Source of the DNA: an uncultured Treponema sp.
GTDB lineage: Bacteria; Spirochaetota; Spirochaetia; Treponematales; Treponemataceae
DNA length: 64,000 nucleotides
Reading direction: 5' to 3'
Assembly: GCA_947166355.1 (NCBI GenBank)
Contig: CAMVDX010000002.1
Location: 248,001 to 312,000, forward strand
Every line of letters begins with the position of its first letter. Positions within the stretch are counted from its first letter, which is position 1. A program made the translations under genes and the position numbers. Shown piece after piece: positions 1 to 8,160 of the stretch. The notes beneath the pieces are model-generated. The model saw nothing but the letters and a program-made list of their open reading frames with translations. It was not told the DNA's origin and ran no database searches.

Positions 1-8
1 CACCGTGA

Positions 9-629
9 TTATCGCCCGGTGGTTGAGTGCCTGCGCAGCAGGTGTATCGAAACCACCCTGTCAATCAATAAATATAACCCGTATCCTGCAAAAACTGCAA
101 TCAGTTTATCCAGCGCATTTACCGGTAGCCGCGACAAAAAGGAAGAAACAATCAGCGGAATCTGCTGGCGTGTAAAAACCATTGTCATATAACGCAAAGA
201 ATTATAATCAGGATAATCAAACTTATTAAAAGCGTACGTTGAAATTACAGCACCAGTTATGCTTACAAAAACAACGCATAAAATATAAACATAAAGAAGG
301 GAAATAATACTTACCCTCTCACGCTTTTTGTAAATAATGCGGACAATACAAATCATCATCATAACGCAGACGGTAAAGAGGGCGCTAACAAGTCTTACGC
401 CACTTTCGCTTTTAAAAGCCGACATTATCGCAAAAACTATAACGCTTATAATTCCGCTCCACCAGCCTGTAAAGGCAGCCGTTACCGCAAAAATTGTATC
501 CATAAAAATAGGGCTTCCGATTTTGCCGAAAAAGGTGCTGAAGCTGGAATTCAAAAAGCCAAAGAGCAGGCCTGACAGAATCTCAAACCACAGGGGATAT
601 TTTTTTAATACAGATTTTGTTTCCGTCAT
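9..629 (-). CDS. Small integral membrane protein with repeat-encoded C-terminus
   Basis: Unknown function; 206 residues with about five hydrophobic segments (near 13-28, 44-72, 79-99, 108-133 and 172-190), so it sits in the inner membrane. It lies just downstream of a NarL/FixJ response regulator on the same strand, which suggests a sensory or signal-input role; a histidine kinase may follow beyond the left edge. The start is placed at the ATG that has AAGGA a few bases upstream. A longer reading frame begins 78 bases earlier but its extra residues are only the translation of a palindromic repeat. The last 15 residues (about 192-206, ending HSTTGR) are encoded by another palindromic repeat, which also supplies the stop region. 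No family is recognised with certainty. Confidence 0.6.
   Translation of the reverse strand: MTETKSVLKKYPLWFEILSGLLFGFLNSSFSTFFGKIGSPIFMDTIFAVTAAFTGWWSGIISVIVFAIMSAFKSESGVRLVSALFTVCVMMMICIVRIIYKKRERVSIISLLYVYILCVVFVSITGAVISTYAFNKFDYPDYNSLRYMTMVFTRQQIPLIVSSFLSRLPVNALDKLIAVFAGYGLYLLIDRVVSIHLLRRHSTTGR
14..57. repeat. Palindromic repeat, GGTGGTT type
   Basis: Imperfect palindrome with arms GGTGGTTGAG and CGAAACCACC around a core TGCCTGCGCAGCAGGTGTAT. Related arms occur inside the FtsH-like gene near 1740-1800. This copy overlaps the 3' end of the membrane-protein gene and is translated there. Confidence 0.75.
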
Positions 630-648
630 TTTTTTCATCCTTGTAAAG

Positions 649-707
649 ATTATCGGGTCAAGCCCGATAATGACATGCGGTGTCATGTTCGGGCTTGACC
701 CGGACAT
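649..707. repeat. Double palindromic repeat, GGGTCAAGCCCGA type
   Basis: Two back-to-back inverted repeats: ATTATCGGGTCAAGCCCGATAAT, followed by a second copy in the form GTTCGGGCTTGACCCGGAC. They fill the spacer between the response regulator and the membrane protein. Relatives occur near 12660, 27270, 28500, 29735, 57100 and 61650. Confidence 0.8.
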
Positions 708-712
708 CTTGT

Positions 713-1354
713 CTATAACTTCCCGAACATTTCAATCAGTTCATTTTTGTTTGCCGCATTAGTTTTAGAATATATCGTAGAAAGATGATTTTCTACAGTG
801 CGCTCGGTAATATTCATGATTGCTGCAATTTGAGAATTAGCAAGTCCCTGCTGAATGTAATTAAGAACTTCACGCTCCCGTTTAGAAAGTAAATCAATAA
901 CATCTTCTGTAGTAACAAGAAGGGAGCTCAAAAAAGGATCAATGAATTTTTCACCCTTATAAACCGCATTCACAGCATCAATCAGAATTTTTGACTCTGA
1001 CTGTTTTGAAACATAAGCCCAGGCTCCAACTTCAGGGTTCATTGCATTTCTGATATAAGCCTGGCCGTTGTAACTGGAATACATGATGCACTTTATATTC
1101 TTTCCGCTTTGCTTTATAAACTTTGCCAATTCAAAACCTTTTACCTTCTCCTGGGCCTGGGCACTTGTCGTAAAACCAACGTCTACAATTGCAATGGCTG
1201 GGGCATCTGTCTCGGATTTATAATCCGAAATGATTTTTTCAGCCTTTTCGATTGTACCAGCATCACCAACTATTTTATAAAGAGAATTATCAGAGAAAAA
1301 AGCCTTTATGCCGTTTCTCATCATTTCGTGATCATCAAAAACAAAAATATCCAT
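713..1354 (-). CDS. NarL/FixJ-family response regulator
   Basis: Two-component response regulator of 213 residues, a cytoplasmic DNA-binding protein switched by phosphorylation. The N-terminal receiver domain has the acidic pair D7-D8, the likely phosphoacceptor D58 (in AIVDVG), and an insertion-like segment after it. The C-terminal LuxR-type helix-turn-helix spans about residues 150-213; visible parts are LSKREREVL and ITERTVENHLS. The membrane-protein gene follows on the same strand across a short repeat-filled spacer, so the two may be one operon. The cognate kinase is not in the window. Upstream there is a GGAG placed rather far (about 14 bases) from the ATG. Its target genes cannot be read from the sequence. 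Confidence 0.88.
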   Translation of the reverse strand: MDIFVFDDHEMMRNGIKAFFSDNSLYKIVGDAGTIEKAEKIISDYKSETDAPAIAIVDVGFTTSAQAQEKVKGFELAKFIKQSGKNIKCIMYSSYNGQAYIRNAMNPEVGAWAYVSKQSESKILIDAVNAVYKGEKFIDPFLSSLLVTTEDVIDLLSKREREVLNYIQQGLANSQIAAIMNITERTVENHLSTIYSKTNAANKNELIEMFGKL

Positions 1355-1496
1355 ATTTAAATTTACATCTCCATATAAATTTTACACCTCATACAAGCCT
1401 TGCGTAAAGAGGGAAAAATCCGATTTTCTTGTGCGTAACGCACGGTTTTAATTTGTGACTAGAGTGTCTGCAAGCTCTGTCTGTGCCTTTTTGAGT

Positions 1497-1525
1497 TTGA
1501 TTTTTTTCAGCTTAATTTATATATT
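1497..1525 (+). promoter_or_regulatory. Sigma-70-like promoter abutting the FtsH-like ATG
   Basis: TTGATT, 17-base spacer, TATATT. The -10 ends six bases before the ATG at 1532, so the expected transcription start is the A of the ATG. There is no Shine-Dalgarno sequence in between. Confidence 0.6.
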
Positions 1526-1531
1526 TTTAGT

Positions 1532-2752
1532 ATGAAGAAAATAAATGCTCGTTTTTTTGCTATTGTGATTGCGGCTCTTTTGTGTGCTGCCGCTTATTTT
1601 GCCTGGGATTATTTTGACGGCCGGGAAGAAAAAGTTTCTTATGTTGATTTCTGGCAGAGTGTTGAGGCCGGAGATGTCGAGTCTGTAAAGTTTGACGGAG
1701 ATAAGATTCATTTTACGGTGGTTGAATCCAAAAGTCCGGTGGTTGAGACGAAAAATCCGGTGGTTGAGCCTTTCGAAACCAACGGTAACGAAACCACCGC
1801 AAGTTCCGGCAATTTTGTAACCCAGAATCCTAATTCGCCTTTGCTTCAGGAAGAGCTGATGAAGCGGGCGATTGAGGTGACTGTTGCAAAGGATGATGCC
1901 GAAATTATTTCCCTGATTTTTGATGCATTTTTTTATCTTTTTTTCTTTGGTGTAATTATAGTTGCCTTCAGAAAGTTTATTTCGCCGAACACTTTTAAAG
2001 TTGTTCATAAGACCGGTGTGAAGTTTGATGATGTGGTCGGCATGGATAAGCTTAAGCGCGATATGGTGCAGGTCATGGATATTATGAAAAAGCCTGCTGA
2101 ATATGCAAAACGTGGCATTCGTATGCCAAAAGGAATTTTGCTTGAAGGTGAACCGGGAAACGGAAAAACACTTTTTGCCAAAGCGCTGGCCGGCGAGGCG
2201 AGGGTAAACTTTATTCCGGCTAAGGCTACGGATTTTGAAAGCATGTTTATGGCAATCGGCCCGCTTAAAGTAAAACTGCTTTTTAAAAAGGCACGACGCC
2301 GGGCACCCTGCATTGTTTTTATCGATGAGTTTGACGGAATTGGAACTGTGAGAAATTACAGCGGTTCCGCAATTGAAACTGAAAACACAAGAATTGTAAC
2401 AGCACTTTTGAATGAACTGGATGGCTTTGAGCCAAGTAACGGAGTTCTTGTGATAGCTGCAACTAACAGTATAAAGGCGCTGGACCCGGCTCTGATACGC
2501 CCGGGACGCTTTGATGCAAAGCTCACGGTTCCTTACCCTGATGAGGCAGCAAGACGTGAGCTTGTAAAGATGTATACAAAAGGAAAAAATCCTGCCAAGG
2601 ATTGCACACCGGAAACTTTAGCACGTCTTTTCAACGGCTATTCGTGTGCAAAAATTGAGAGCGTATTGAATAGCGCGGCTCTCATAGCAGGGCAGGCAGG
2701 CCGCACCGAGTTCTCCCTGTCTGACGTAAAAGCCGCATCTGCCGAATGCTAA
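1532..2752 (+). CDS. FtsH-like AAA protein without peptidase domain
   Basis: FtsH-related membrane AAA ATPase of 406 residues. An N-terminal membrane segment (about 8-25) is followed by a small FtsH-type extracytoplasmic domain, a second membrane segment (about 128-150) and an AAA module with Walker A GEPGNGKT (206-213), Walker B FIDEFD and the arginine-finger region IRPGRFD. The protein stops after the AAA lid and has no HExxH zinc motif, so it cannot be a protease by itself. It could be a regulatory partner of the full FtsH at 13.4-15.4 kb, or an independent unfoldase; both are inference. Residues about 69-90 (PVVETKNPVVEPFE and following) come from a palindromic repeat read in frame. No ribosome-binding site; the promoter abuts the ATG. 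Confidence 0.82.
   Translation: MKKINARFFAIVIAALLCAAAYFAWDYFDGREEKVSYVDFWQSVEAGDVESVKFDGDKIHFTVVESKSPVVETKNPVVEPFETNGNETTASSGNFVTQNPNSPLLQEELMKRAIEVTVAKDDAEIISLIFDAFFYLFFFGVIIVAFRKFISPNTFKVVHKTGVKFDDVVGMDKLKRDMVQVMDIMKKPAEYAKRGIRMPKGILLEGEPGNGKTLFAKALAGEARVNFIPAKATDFESMFMAIGPLKVKLLFKKARRRAPCIVFIDEFDGIGTVRNYSGSAIETENTRIVTALLNELDGFEPSNGVLVIAATNSIKALDPALIRPGRFDAKLTVPYPDEAARRELVKMYTKGKNPAKDCTPETLARLFNGYSCAKIESVLNSAALIAGQAGRTEFSLSDVKAASAEC
1738..1800. repeat. In-frame palindromic repeat inside FtsH-like gene
   Basis: CCGGTGGTTGAG occurs twice (about 1736 and 1759) and is closed by CGAAACCACCG at about 1790, the same arms as the repeat at 14-57. It is translated without disturbing the frame, within the extracytoplasmic domain. 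Confidence 0.7.
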
Positions 2753-2754
2753 AC

Positions 2755-2875
2755 GCTTGCCGGTGCAGGACCGTCCGCAGCTTGCAATCCGCGACTGGCC
2801 GTCCGCAACCAGCCGACCATCCGCAGCTGACCGTCCGCAACTGGTTGTCCGCATCTGGCTGTATCCGGCCGATTA
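2755..2875. repeat. Degenerate tandem repeat, CCGTCCGCAACTGG-like
   Basis: About six imperfect copies of a 15-25 base unit containing GTCCGCA or ATCCGCA followed by a CTG or ACTGG-like tail. It fills the convergent gap between the FtsH-like gene and the outer-membrane protein gene. No clear terminator is seen. Confidence 0.6.
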
Positions 2876-2879
2876 CAGT

Positions 2880-3932
2880 TTAGAACATGTACATTGCCTG
2901 AATTGTTGCAAATACTCCGCCGTCATAATCCTTTTTGAATTTTTCATCGCCGGCGGTAAGAGTCTGCTTTCCGCCAAATGCATAACCGGCGCGGAGTGTT
3001 ATGAGAGTCAGACTAAGCTCTCCATACGCGCTGTAATACTGATATTTCAAAGAATTCTTATTATCAATCTTAAAGCCTTTCTGAGAATTTGTAATTCCTG
3101 CAGAAATACTCATAAAATCACCCATCTTGGTTTTTGTAAGCGGGTAGCAGCAAACAGCACAGTCAAACTTCAAATCAGAAGGCAGGTTGAATCCTCCCAG
3201 AGAACAGCTTCCCTTAAAGCGGAACATTTTATGAGGCAGCAGTGTAAGGCTGACAGATGGCAGACCAATCCAGTCAAGGCTTGCATTAAAATATTCACTG
3301 TTATAAGCAAACTGAAGCAAAGGTAAAGGAATAACAAAAGGTTTAAAGCTTCCAATTTTAAGTCCCAGGTCGGCCGCAATAATTCCACCGCCAGCAGTAA
3401 ATGTAATAGAATCAGTCTTTATCAGCTGACGACCATACATCAAAACTCCGTTAAAATTTTTGTAGGAATCAAACGGTTTTGCTCCCGATAAAGCAAGCTG
3501 CAGCATAAAGTTATTTTTTCCGGCAGCTACCTGAGCAAAAACGCTCATAGAATGAAACTGTCTTTCATCATAACCTTCAATCTTTTTTGTAAAAATACTC
3601 TGAGAATAAGAAGCGCCGGCCGCAATTACGTCTGGCTGGCGGGAAGTGCTCGATGCATCCTTTCTTCGCATAAACTGAAGTGTTCCCGATGGAGTTAGAA
3701 CAAAACTCTCTTTTTCCAGCTGAAGCATGTCAAAGCCAATAACAGGAATTACATTGAACGTAAATTCCTTAGCCGGAGCTTGGGCTGCCGTTGAATCTTC
3801 GACCGTTGTTTCATCTGCATTTAAGGTCTGGTCTAAAGCACTGTCGTCTGTTTCCTGTGAAGTAAGAGTAAAGGCTGTTACTCCAAGAATTAAAAGTGCC
3901 ATAAAGCTTTTTTTGATAAGTGTTCTCTTCAT
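2880..3932 (-). CDS. Putative outer-membrane beta-barrel protein
   Basis: Exported protein of 350 residues. An N-terminal signal peptide (about 1-25, MKRTLIKKSFMALLILGV and following) precedes a Thr/Asp/Glu-rich stretch and then a body of alternating polar and hydrophobic strands rich in Gly, Phe and Tyr. It ends in MYMF; a terminal Phe is typical of beta-barrels inserted by BamA. These features suggest an outer-membrane barrel, but no named family is recognised. The start is supported by AAGGA upstream. The gene is monocistronic, with the ABC-F gene upstream in the same direction. Confidence 0.6.
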   Translation of the reverse strand: MKRTLIKKSFMALLILGVTAFTLTSQETDDSALDQTLNADETTVEDSTAAQAPAKEFTFNVIPVIGFDMLQLEKESFVLTPSGTLQFMRRKDASSTSRQPDVIAAGASYSQSIFTKKIEGYDERQFHSMSVFAQVAAGKNNFMLQLALSGAKPFDSYKNFNGVLMYGRQLIKTDSITFTAGGGIIAADLGLKIGSFKPFVIPLPLLQFAYNSEYFNASLDWIGLPSVSLTLLPHKMFRFKGSCSLGGFNLPSDLKFDCAVCCYPLTKTKMGDFMSISAGITNSQKGFKIDNKNSLKYQYYSAYGELSLTLITLRAGYAFGGKQTLTAGDEKFKKDYDGGVFATIQAMYMF

Positions 3933-4015
3933 TTTAATATTTCCTTAGATTTTCAAGTATATTTATTTAACACTCTAAATGCAAAAAAATGTTACATAAA
4001 AATCTGTTATAAAAT

Positions 4016-6115
4016 TCAGGCCCGTTCAGCAAGCTCTTCCCAACGCGGATATTTTTCTTCCAGCATCGCTTCAATTTCCTTGTAACGTTCACCGGCCTTT
4101 CGAACCTCTTCAAAATCCGATGAAGCCATTTTTTCTTCCAGTGTTTTTTGTTCGGCTTCAAGGGCGGGAATCTCTTCGTTCAATTCTTGAAATTCCTTCT
4201 GCTCTTTGAAAGAAAGCTTTTTCTTCTGAGGATTCTGATTATTCGCCAGGGTGGGGGAATTCTCCCCCTCGCTCCCAAGTCCTCGCTCGCTGCCGCTCGC
4301 TCCGGTCTTGTCCGCTACCCCCTCTCCTAAGGGGGACTTCTCCCCCTTAAAATCCCCCTGTTGAGATTTTTTTAATTCGTCGCGATACTCTATATACTCT
4401 GAGCATTTTCCGACAAAGCCGCTTATGTCGCCGTTATCTTCCATAATAAAAAGACTGTCTACGGTTTTATCCATAAAGTAGCGGTCATGACTTACAAGCA
4501 AAAGACAGCCCTCGTAATTCTCCAGAAACTGTTCCAGAATATTCATTGTAAAAATATCAAAGTCGTTGGTAGGCTCGTCTAATACAAGAAAGTTAGGATT
4601 TTCTAACAAAAGCCGCACAAGATAAAGACGTTTTCTTTCACCGCCGCTGAGAGTGCTTACAGGACTATGCTGAATCTTTCCTTCAAAACCGAACTCTTCC
4701 AGAAAGCGCGAGGCACTTACTTCTTTTTTGCCGTCGTTTAGAGTCATGTGTTCTGCGGTTTCTTTTATATATTCAAGAACCGTTAAGTTAGTGTCGGCAA
4801 ACTCAGGGGTCTGTGTGTAATAGCCGAACTTCGTGTTTACTCCGACGACTACACTTCCGCTGTCTGGAGAGAGGTGGCCGGTGATTATGTTGAGGAAGGT
4901 TGATTTACCCGAACCGTTATCGCCAAAGATTCCGATTTTCTGGCCCTTGGTGAAGACGTATGAGAAGTTATTAATTACCGGAACATATTCCGGGGTCTTA
5001 GGGGCTGCGCCCCTAGGAGAAGGGGTAGCGGAAGACGCGAGAGCGGCTGAAGCGAGGGGAAGGCTTTCCCCACCTCCCTGCTCACTAACATACCCTTTCG
5101 GATAATTTTTTGAAATATTATGCAGTTCAAGAACCTTTCCGCCGAGTCTTTTGCCTTTTACCTCAAAAGTAAAGCCCTTGTCGCTCTTAAACTTTTCGCG
5201 GTTTATAAGCTGCTCGTCACGCTGAATACGCGCCTTGATTTTTGTGCCGCGGGCACACGGACCTCGCAAAAGCCATTCCCGTTCGAAACGCAGAACAGAT
5301 TCAATGCGGCGCTCGGTGTTTGCTTCAATTTCAGCTTCGGTTTCTTTTTTTTCAAGATACTGGCTGTAGTTACCTTCATAAAGCTTTAAGCGGTTACGCG
5401 CAAGCTCGTAAATATTCGTGCAAACCGCATCCAGAAACCAGCGGTCATGAGTTACCATGAGAACAGAACGTTTTGTATCATGAAGATAATTTTGCAGCCA
5501 GTAAATTGTCGTAATATCCAGATGGTTTGTAGGCTCGTCCAAAAGCAGAAGTTTTGTGTCTTCAACAAGCACCTGGGCGAGCGCAACTTTTTTGCACATG
5601 CCGCCGCTGAGAGTTCCCATTCGGCGAGTCATATCTGTAATTCCAAGAGTGCTTAAAATTGAACTTATCTGCGCTTCATAATTCCAGAGGTCTGAAACAT
5701 CCATCTTGTGCATAATGTCGTCATAGCGGTGCTGAAGACCTGAAGAAATTTCAGTGGCTGAGCCTGTTGAAACTACAGCAGAACTCTTTTGCATCTCTTC
5801 GCAGATTTCTTCGTATTCGCGGATAACGGCGAGCTTTGGAGAATTATTCTTAAAAATATGCTCACGGATTGTATCATCTGGTAAAAAAGCCGGAGTCTGC
5901 GGAAGATAGGAAACTCCAGCTTCCTTATTTATTACGACCGTGCCCTCATCTGGCTGGAGAACTCCCGCAATTGTTGCAAGCAGAGTAGACTTTCCGGTTC
6001 CGTTACGGCCAATCAGGGCTGCCTTTTCGCCCTCCTGAATTCCGAAGGTTACACCGGTAAAAAGAGGCTTTTCGCGCCCGATTTTTGCAAGATTATTTAT
6101 AGAAAGAATATTCAT
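4016..6115 (-). CDS. ABC-F family ATPase (Uup/EttA-like)
   Basis: Cytosolic ABC-F protein of 699 residues with two ATPase domains and no membrane segment. Such proteins act on the ribosome, in translation or in antibiotic resistance. The first domain has Walker A GRNGTGKST (36-44), signature LSGGMCKK and Walker B LLLLDEPTNHLD. The second has GDNGSGKST, LSGGERKR and FLVLDEPTNDFD. A coiled-coil-like C-terminal tail follows, as in Uup. Two linker regions are repeat-derived: about 342-377 (rich in Ala, Ser, Pro) after the inter-domain linker, and about 588-620 (rich in Gly, Glu, Ser) before the C-terminal coil. Both are GC-rich palindromic elements read in frame. No Shine-Dalgarno sequence is evident at the start. 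Confidence 0.9.
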   Translation of the reverse strand: MNILSINNLAKIGREKPLFTGVTFGIQEGEKAALIGRNGTGKSTLLATIAGVLQPDEGTVVINKEAGVSYLPQTPAFLPDDTIREHIFKNNSPKLAVIREYEEICEEMQKSSAVVSTGSATEISSGLQHRYDDIMHKMDVSDLWNYEAQISSILSTLGITDMTRRMGTLSGGMCKKVALAQVLVEDTKLLLLDEPTNHLDITTIYWLQNYLHDTKRSVLMVTHDRWFLDAVCTNIYELARNRLKLYEGNYSQYLEKKETEAEIEANTERRIESVLRFEREWLLRGPCARGTKIKARIQRDEQLINREKFKSDKGFTFEVKGKRLGGKVLELHNISKNYPKGYVSEQGGGESLPLASAALASSATPSPRGAAPKTPEYVPVINNFSYVFTKGQKIGIFGDNGSGKSTFLNIITGHLSPDSGSVVVGVNTKFGYYTQTPEFADTNLTVLEYIKETAEHMTLNDGKKEVSASRFLEEFGFEGKIQHSPVSTLSGGERKRLYLVRLLLENPNFLVLDEPTNDFDIFTMNILEQFLENYEGCLLLVSHDRYFMDKTVDSLFIMEDNGDISGFVGKCSEYIEYRDELKKSQQGDFKGEKSPLGEGVADKTGASGSERGLGSEGENSPTLANNQNPQKKKLSFKEQKEFQELNEEIPALEAEQKTLEEKMASSDFEEVRKAGERYKEIEAMLEEKYPRWEELAERA
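4246..4352. repeat. In-frame GC-rich hairpin element in ABC-F gene (copy 1)
   Basis: Two hairpins, GGGGGAATTCTCCCCC and TAAGGGGGACTTCTCCCCCTTA, flank a core with CGCTCGCTGCCGCTCGCTCC. GC content is far above the surrounding gene. It encodes a low-complexity linker. Confidence 0.75.
4996..5085. repeat. In-frame GC-rich hairpin element in ABC-F gene (copy 2)
   Basis: Hairpins TTAGGGGCTGCGCCCCTAG and GGGGAAGGCTTTCCCC flank a core with GCGAGAGCGGCTGAAGCGAG. The architecture (hairpin, purine-rich GCGA core, hairpin) matches the other element in the same gene. Confidence 0.75.
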
Positions 6116-6121
6116 ATTTAG

Positions 6122-6350
6122 TACAGATTGTAGATTGCCGCGTCACTTCGTTCCTCGCAATGACAGTGCACACCGCCTCACTTCGTTCCTCGCAATGACA
6201 ACGCTCTCGGCTTTGCGACAAGCCCCGCCATTACAGTAAGTCCTCGTCCTTATGACAAGTACCTGTGATTACGGCAAGTCCCCGTGATTATGGCAAGTCC
6301 CCGTCATTGCGAGCGGAGCGAAGCAATCCATTCCCCGTAATGACAGAATC
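6122..6350. repeat. Repeat cluster, CATTGCGAG...GCAATCC type
   Basis: Several partial copies: CACTTCGTTCCTCGCAATGACA twice in tandem (6142-6202), then three short GACAAG/GGCAAGTCC-CGTGATTA units, and a complete TCATTGCGAGCGGAGCGAAGCAATCC (6303-6329). It fills the space between the Mla-operon lipoprotein and the ABC-F gene; no gene is seen here. Confidence 0.75.
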
Positions 6351-6364
6351 AATCCAGTTTCTCC

Positions 6365-7252
6365 TTATTCTAATGTTTTCAAAAGCTCAAGACTTTTATT
6401 TGCAAGCTCTGCCATATTTGCCGCATTGTAAATTTCTGCTGAATGGCGTAGTGCTTTTTTCGCTTCAATTTTATCCTGTTCTGAAGAATCTGCTTTCAGC
6501 AGAATTACTGCTTTAATATAATAGTCAGCTCCAAGCCCCATGGAGTTTTCAGCGCAGCGGTCATAATAGATTGCTATGTTCAATGCCTTGAGGGCTTCTT
6601 TTTTATTTCCCGACTGAGAATGATTTTGAGCAATCTTATACCATGTAATTCCTATTTCCGAAAGATACATGCTGTCGGTAAAAAGCTTAGCAGCCTCATT
6701 GTAGATTTTATCAGCTTCCTTGTATCTGCCGCTAAGTCTGTAAAGGTCTCCGAGAATACTGTCGCACTGCGCATGATTATAAGGTTGGTTTTTAAAAATC
6801 TTTTTTGCATCATCAATCTTATCGGTGATTCTTTTAAAATTGTTCTGAACGTCATTTTGTGCAATCAGAATTCTTGCTTCTGCCATTGCGCATAACAGCT
6901 CGCTTTCATTTTCATTTTTTGTATTTTCTATAAGCTCGTGCGACTGTTCTAGATACAGTTTTGCTTTTTCAATTTCCGGAGGATTGTAAGAAAGATAAAG
7001 ACTTACATGTGCAAGTGAAACTGAAAGCAGTAAGTCATAGTTGTCTATGGAAACAGCCTGCGTTCGGGCTACACTTAGAATTTTTTCTGCCTGCGCATAA
7101 TTGCCGTTAAGAATGCAGGCGTTTGCAGTTTCAAGCGAGTCTTTGCATGAATTACTTATTCCTGTTATAACCATTTGTCTTTTTGGGCCGGAAGAACAGG
7201 CTGTAATCAGAAGCAGAAAAAAAATAGCAGACAGAACCAGAGACTTTTTCAT
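6365..7252 (-). CDS. TPR-like lipoprotein of the Mla/MCE operon
   Basis: Lipoprotein of 295 residues. The signal peptide MKKSLVLSAIFFLLLITAC has a lipobox ending at C19. The rest is alpha-helical with TPR-like spacing (for example GDLYRLSGRYKEADKIYNEA and ALKALNIAIYYD). It is the last gene of the Mla operon; its ATG shares one base with the stop codon of the MCE gene (TGATG), so translation is likely coupled. Position suggests a periplasmic accessory in lipid transport, perhaps in the place MlaB or MlaC hold in Proteobacteria, but it resembles neither. Role is inferred from context only. Confidence 0.7.
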   Translation of the reverse strand: MKKSLVLSAIFFLLLITACSSGPKRQMVITGISNSCKDSLETANACILNGNYAQAEKILSVARTQAVSIDNYDLLLSVSLAHVSLYLSYNPPEIEKAKLYLEQSHELIENTKNENESELLCAMAEARILIAQNDVQNNFKRITDKIDDAKKIFKNQPYNHAQCDSILGDLYRLSGRYKEADKIYNEAAKLFTDSMYLSEIGITWYKIAQNHSQSGNKKEALKALNIAIYYDRCAENSMGLGADYYIKAVILLKADSSEQDKIEAKKALRHSAEIYNAANMAELANKSLELLKTLE

Positions 7253-8160
7253 CAGAAATTATCCTCCCTAAGCTTTGGTGCGGCATTTTCTTTTTCAGGT
7301 TTTTCAGAAATTCCATTTTTTAAGAGTGGATTATTTTTAAGACCTTCCATTACATCCTGCATCTGTTTTAAGAGAGTCTGCATCTGGGAAATCAGAATAG
7401 TTATACCAGGCATGTTGCTTTCTGCAGAAGAGGCAATTTTTGAAATTTCCGTTGCTGTCAAATCGAGCTGTACAAGAATATCTGCAATTGATCCTTGAGA
7501 GTTTTCGTCTTCCAGAAGTTTTGGAACAAGTCCCTGCGGATTTGCAGTAATATCATTCAGGTTTGTAAGAATTGCATTAAGCTGTAAAAGGGTAGTTGTG
7601 AGAGGTGTTTCATCATTTCCTTCAAGCGCAATATTTATCTGTTTTACCAGTGTATCAATATCGCTGATAAGAGTTGTTGCCATCGCAAGAATTGTGTTGA
7701 TGGAATCTGTCTGCTCAACAATGCTGACTCTCTTAGCCTGAATTAAGCTTTTTGCTTCTTCACTGGAGCGTTCAGGAATAAAAGAATTATCTGGAATTAA
7801 GTCTGTTCTGTTTCCAGGAAAAAATATAACAGATGAACCGAGAGGGCTTGAAAGAATTTCAATTATAGAATCTTTTACAACCTTGTTTCTGTAATCATCT
7901 ATAATATAAAAATTTACGACAACCTTATCTGACTCGTCCAGAGAAAAGCTTTTTATTTTGCCTATTTCAAAACCTTTGTAGGTGATAGCTTTTCCTACAC
8001 TGATGTTTGCAGCTGATGATATGACAGTATAATAATTATGTTTTGGTACAAGCCATTTTTGTGTAGAACCAATTAAGAAGATGATAAAGATTAATGCAAT
8101 GATGGCGATAAGACTTAGTATTCCCACTATCTGATCAGCATACTTTATTTTAAATTTCAT
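7252..8160 (-). CDS. mlaD: MCE-domain protein (MlaD-like)
   Basis: Inner-membrane-anchored MCE protein of 302 residues. One N-terminal membrane helix (about 10-32) leads to a single MCE domain (about 39-115; visible parts are VGKAITYKGFEIGKI and SSPLGSSVIFFPGN). A long helical periplasmic tail follows (about 130-280). MCE proteins form hexameric channels carrying phospholipids between the membranes and work with an MlaE permease and MlaF ATPase, both encoded upstream. ATGA overlap with the ATPase gene and a one-base overlap with the lipoprotein gene indicate one translationally coupled operon. The tail is longer than in E. coli MlaD. Confidence 0.88.
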   Translation of the reverse strand: MKFKIKYADQIVGILSLIAIIALIFIIFLIGSTQKWLVPKHNYYTVISSAANISVGKAITYKGFEIGKIKSFSLDESDKVVVNFYIIDDYRNKVVKDSIIEILSSPLGSSVIFFPGNRTDLIPDNSFIPERSSEEAKSLIQAKRVSIVEQTDSINTILAMATTLISDIDTLVKQINIALEGNDETPLTTTLLQLNAILTNLNDITANPQGLVPKLLEDENSQGSIADILVQLDLTATEISKIASSAESNMPGITILISQMQTLLKQMQDVMEGLKNNPLLKNGISEKPEKENAAPKLREDNF

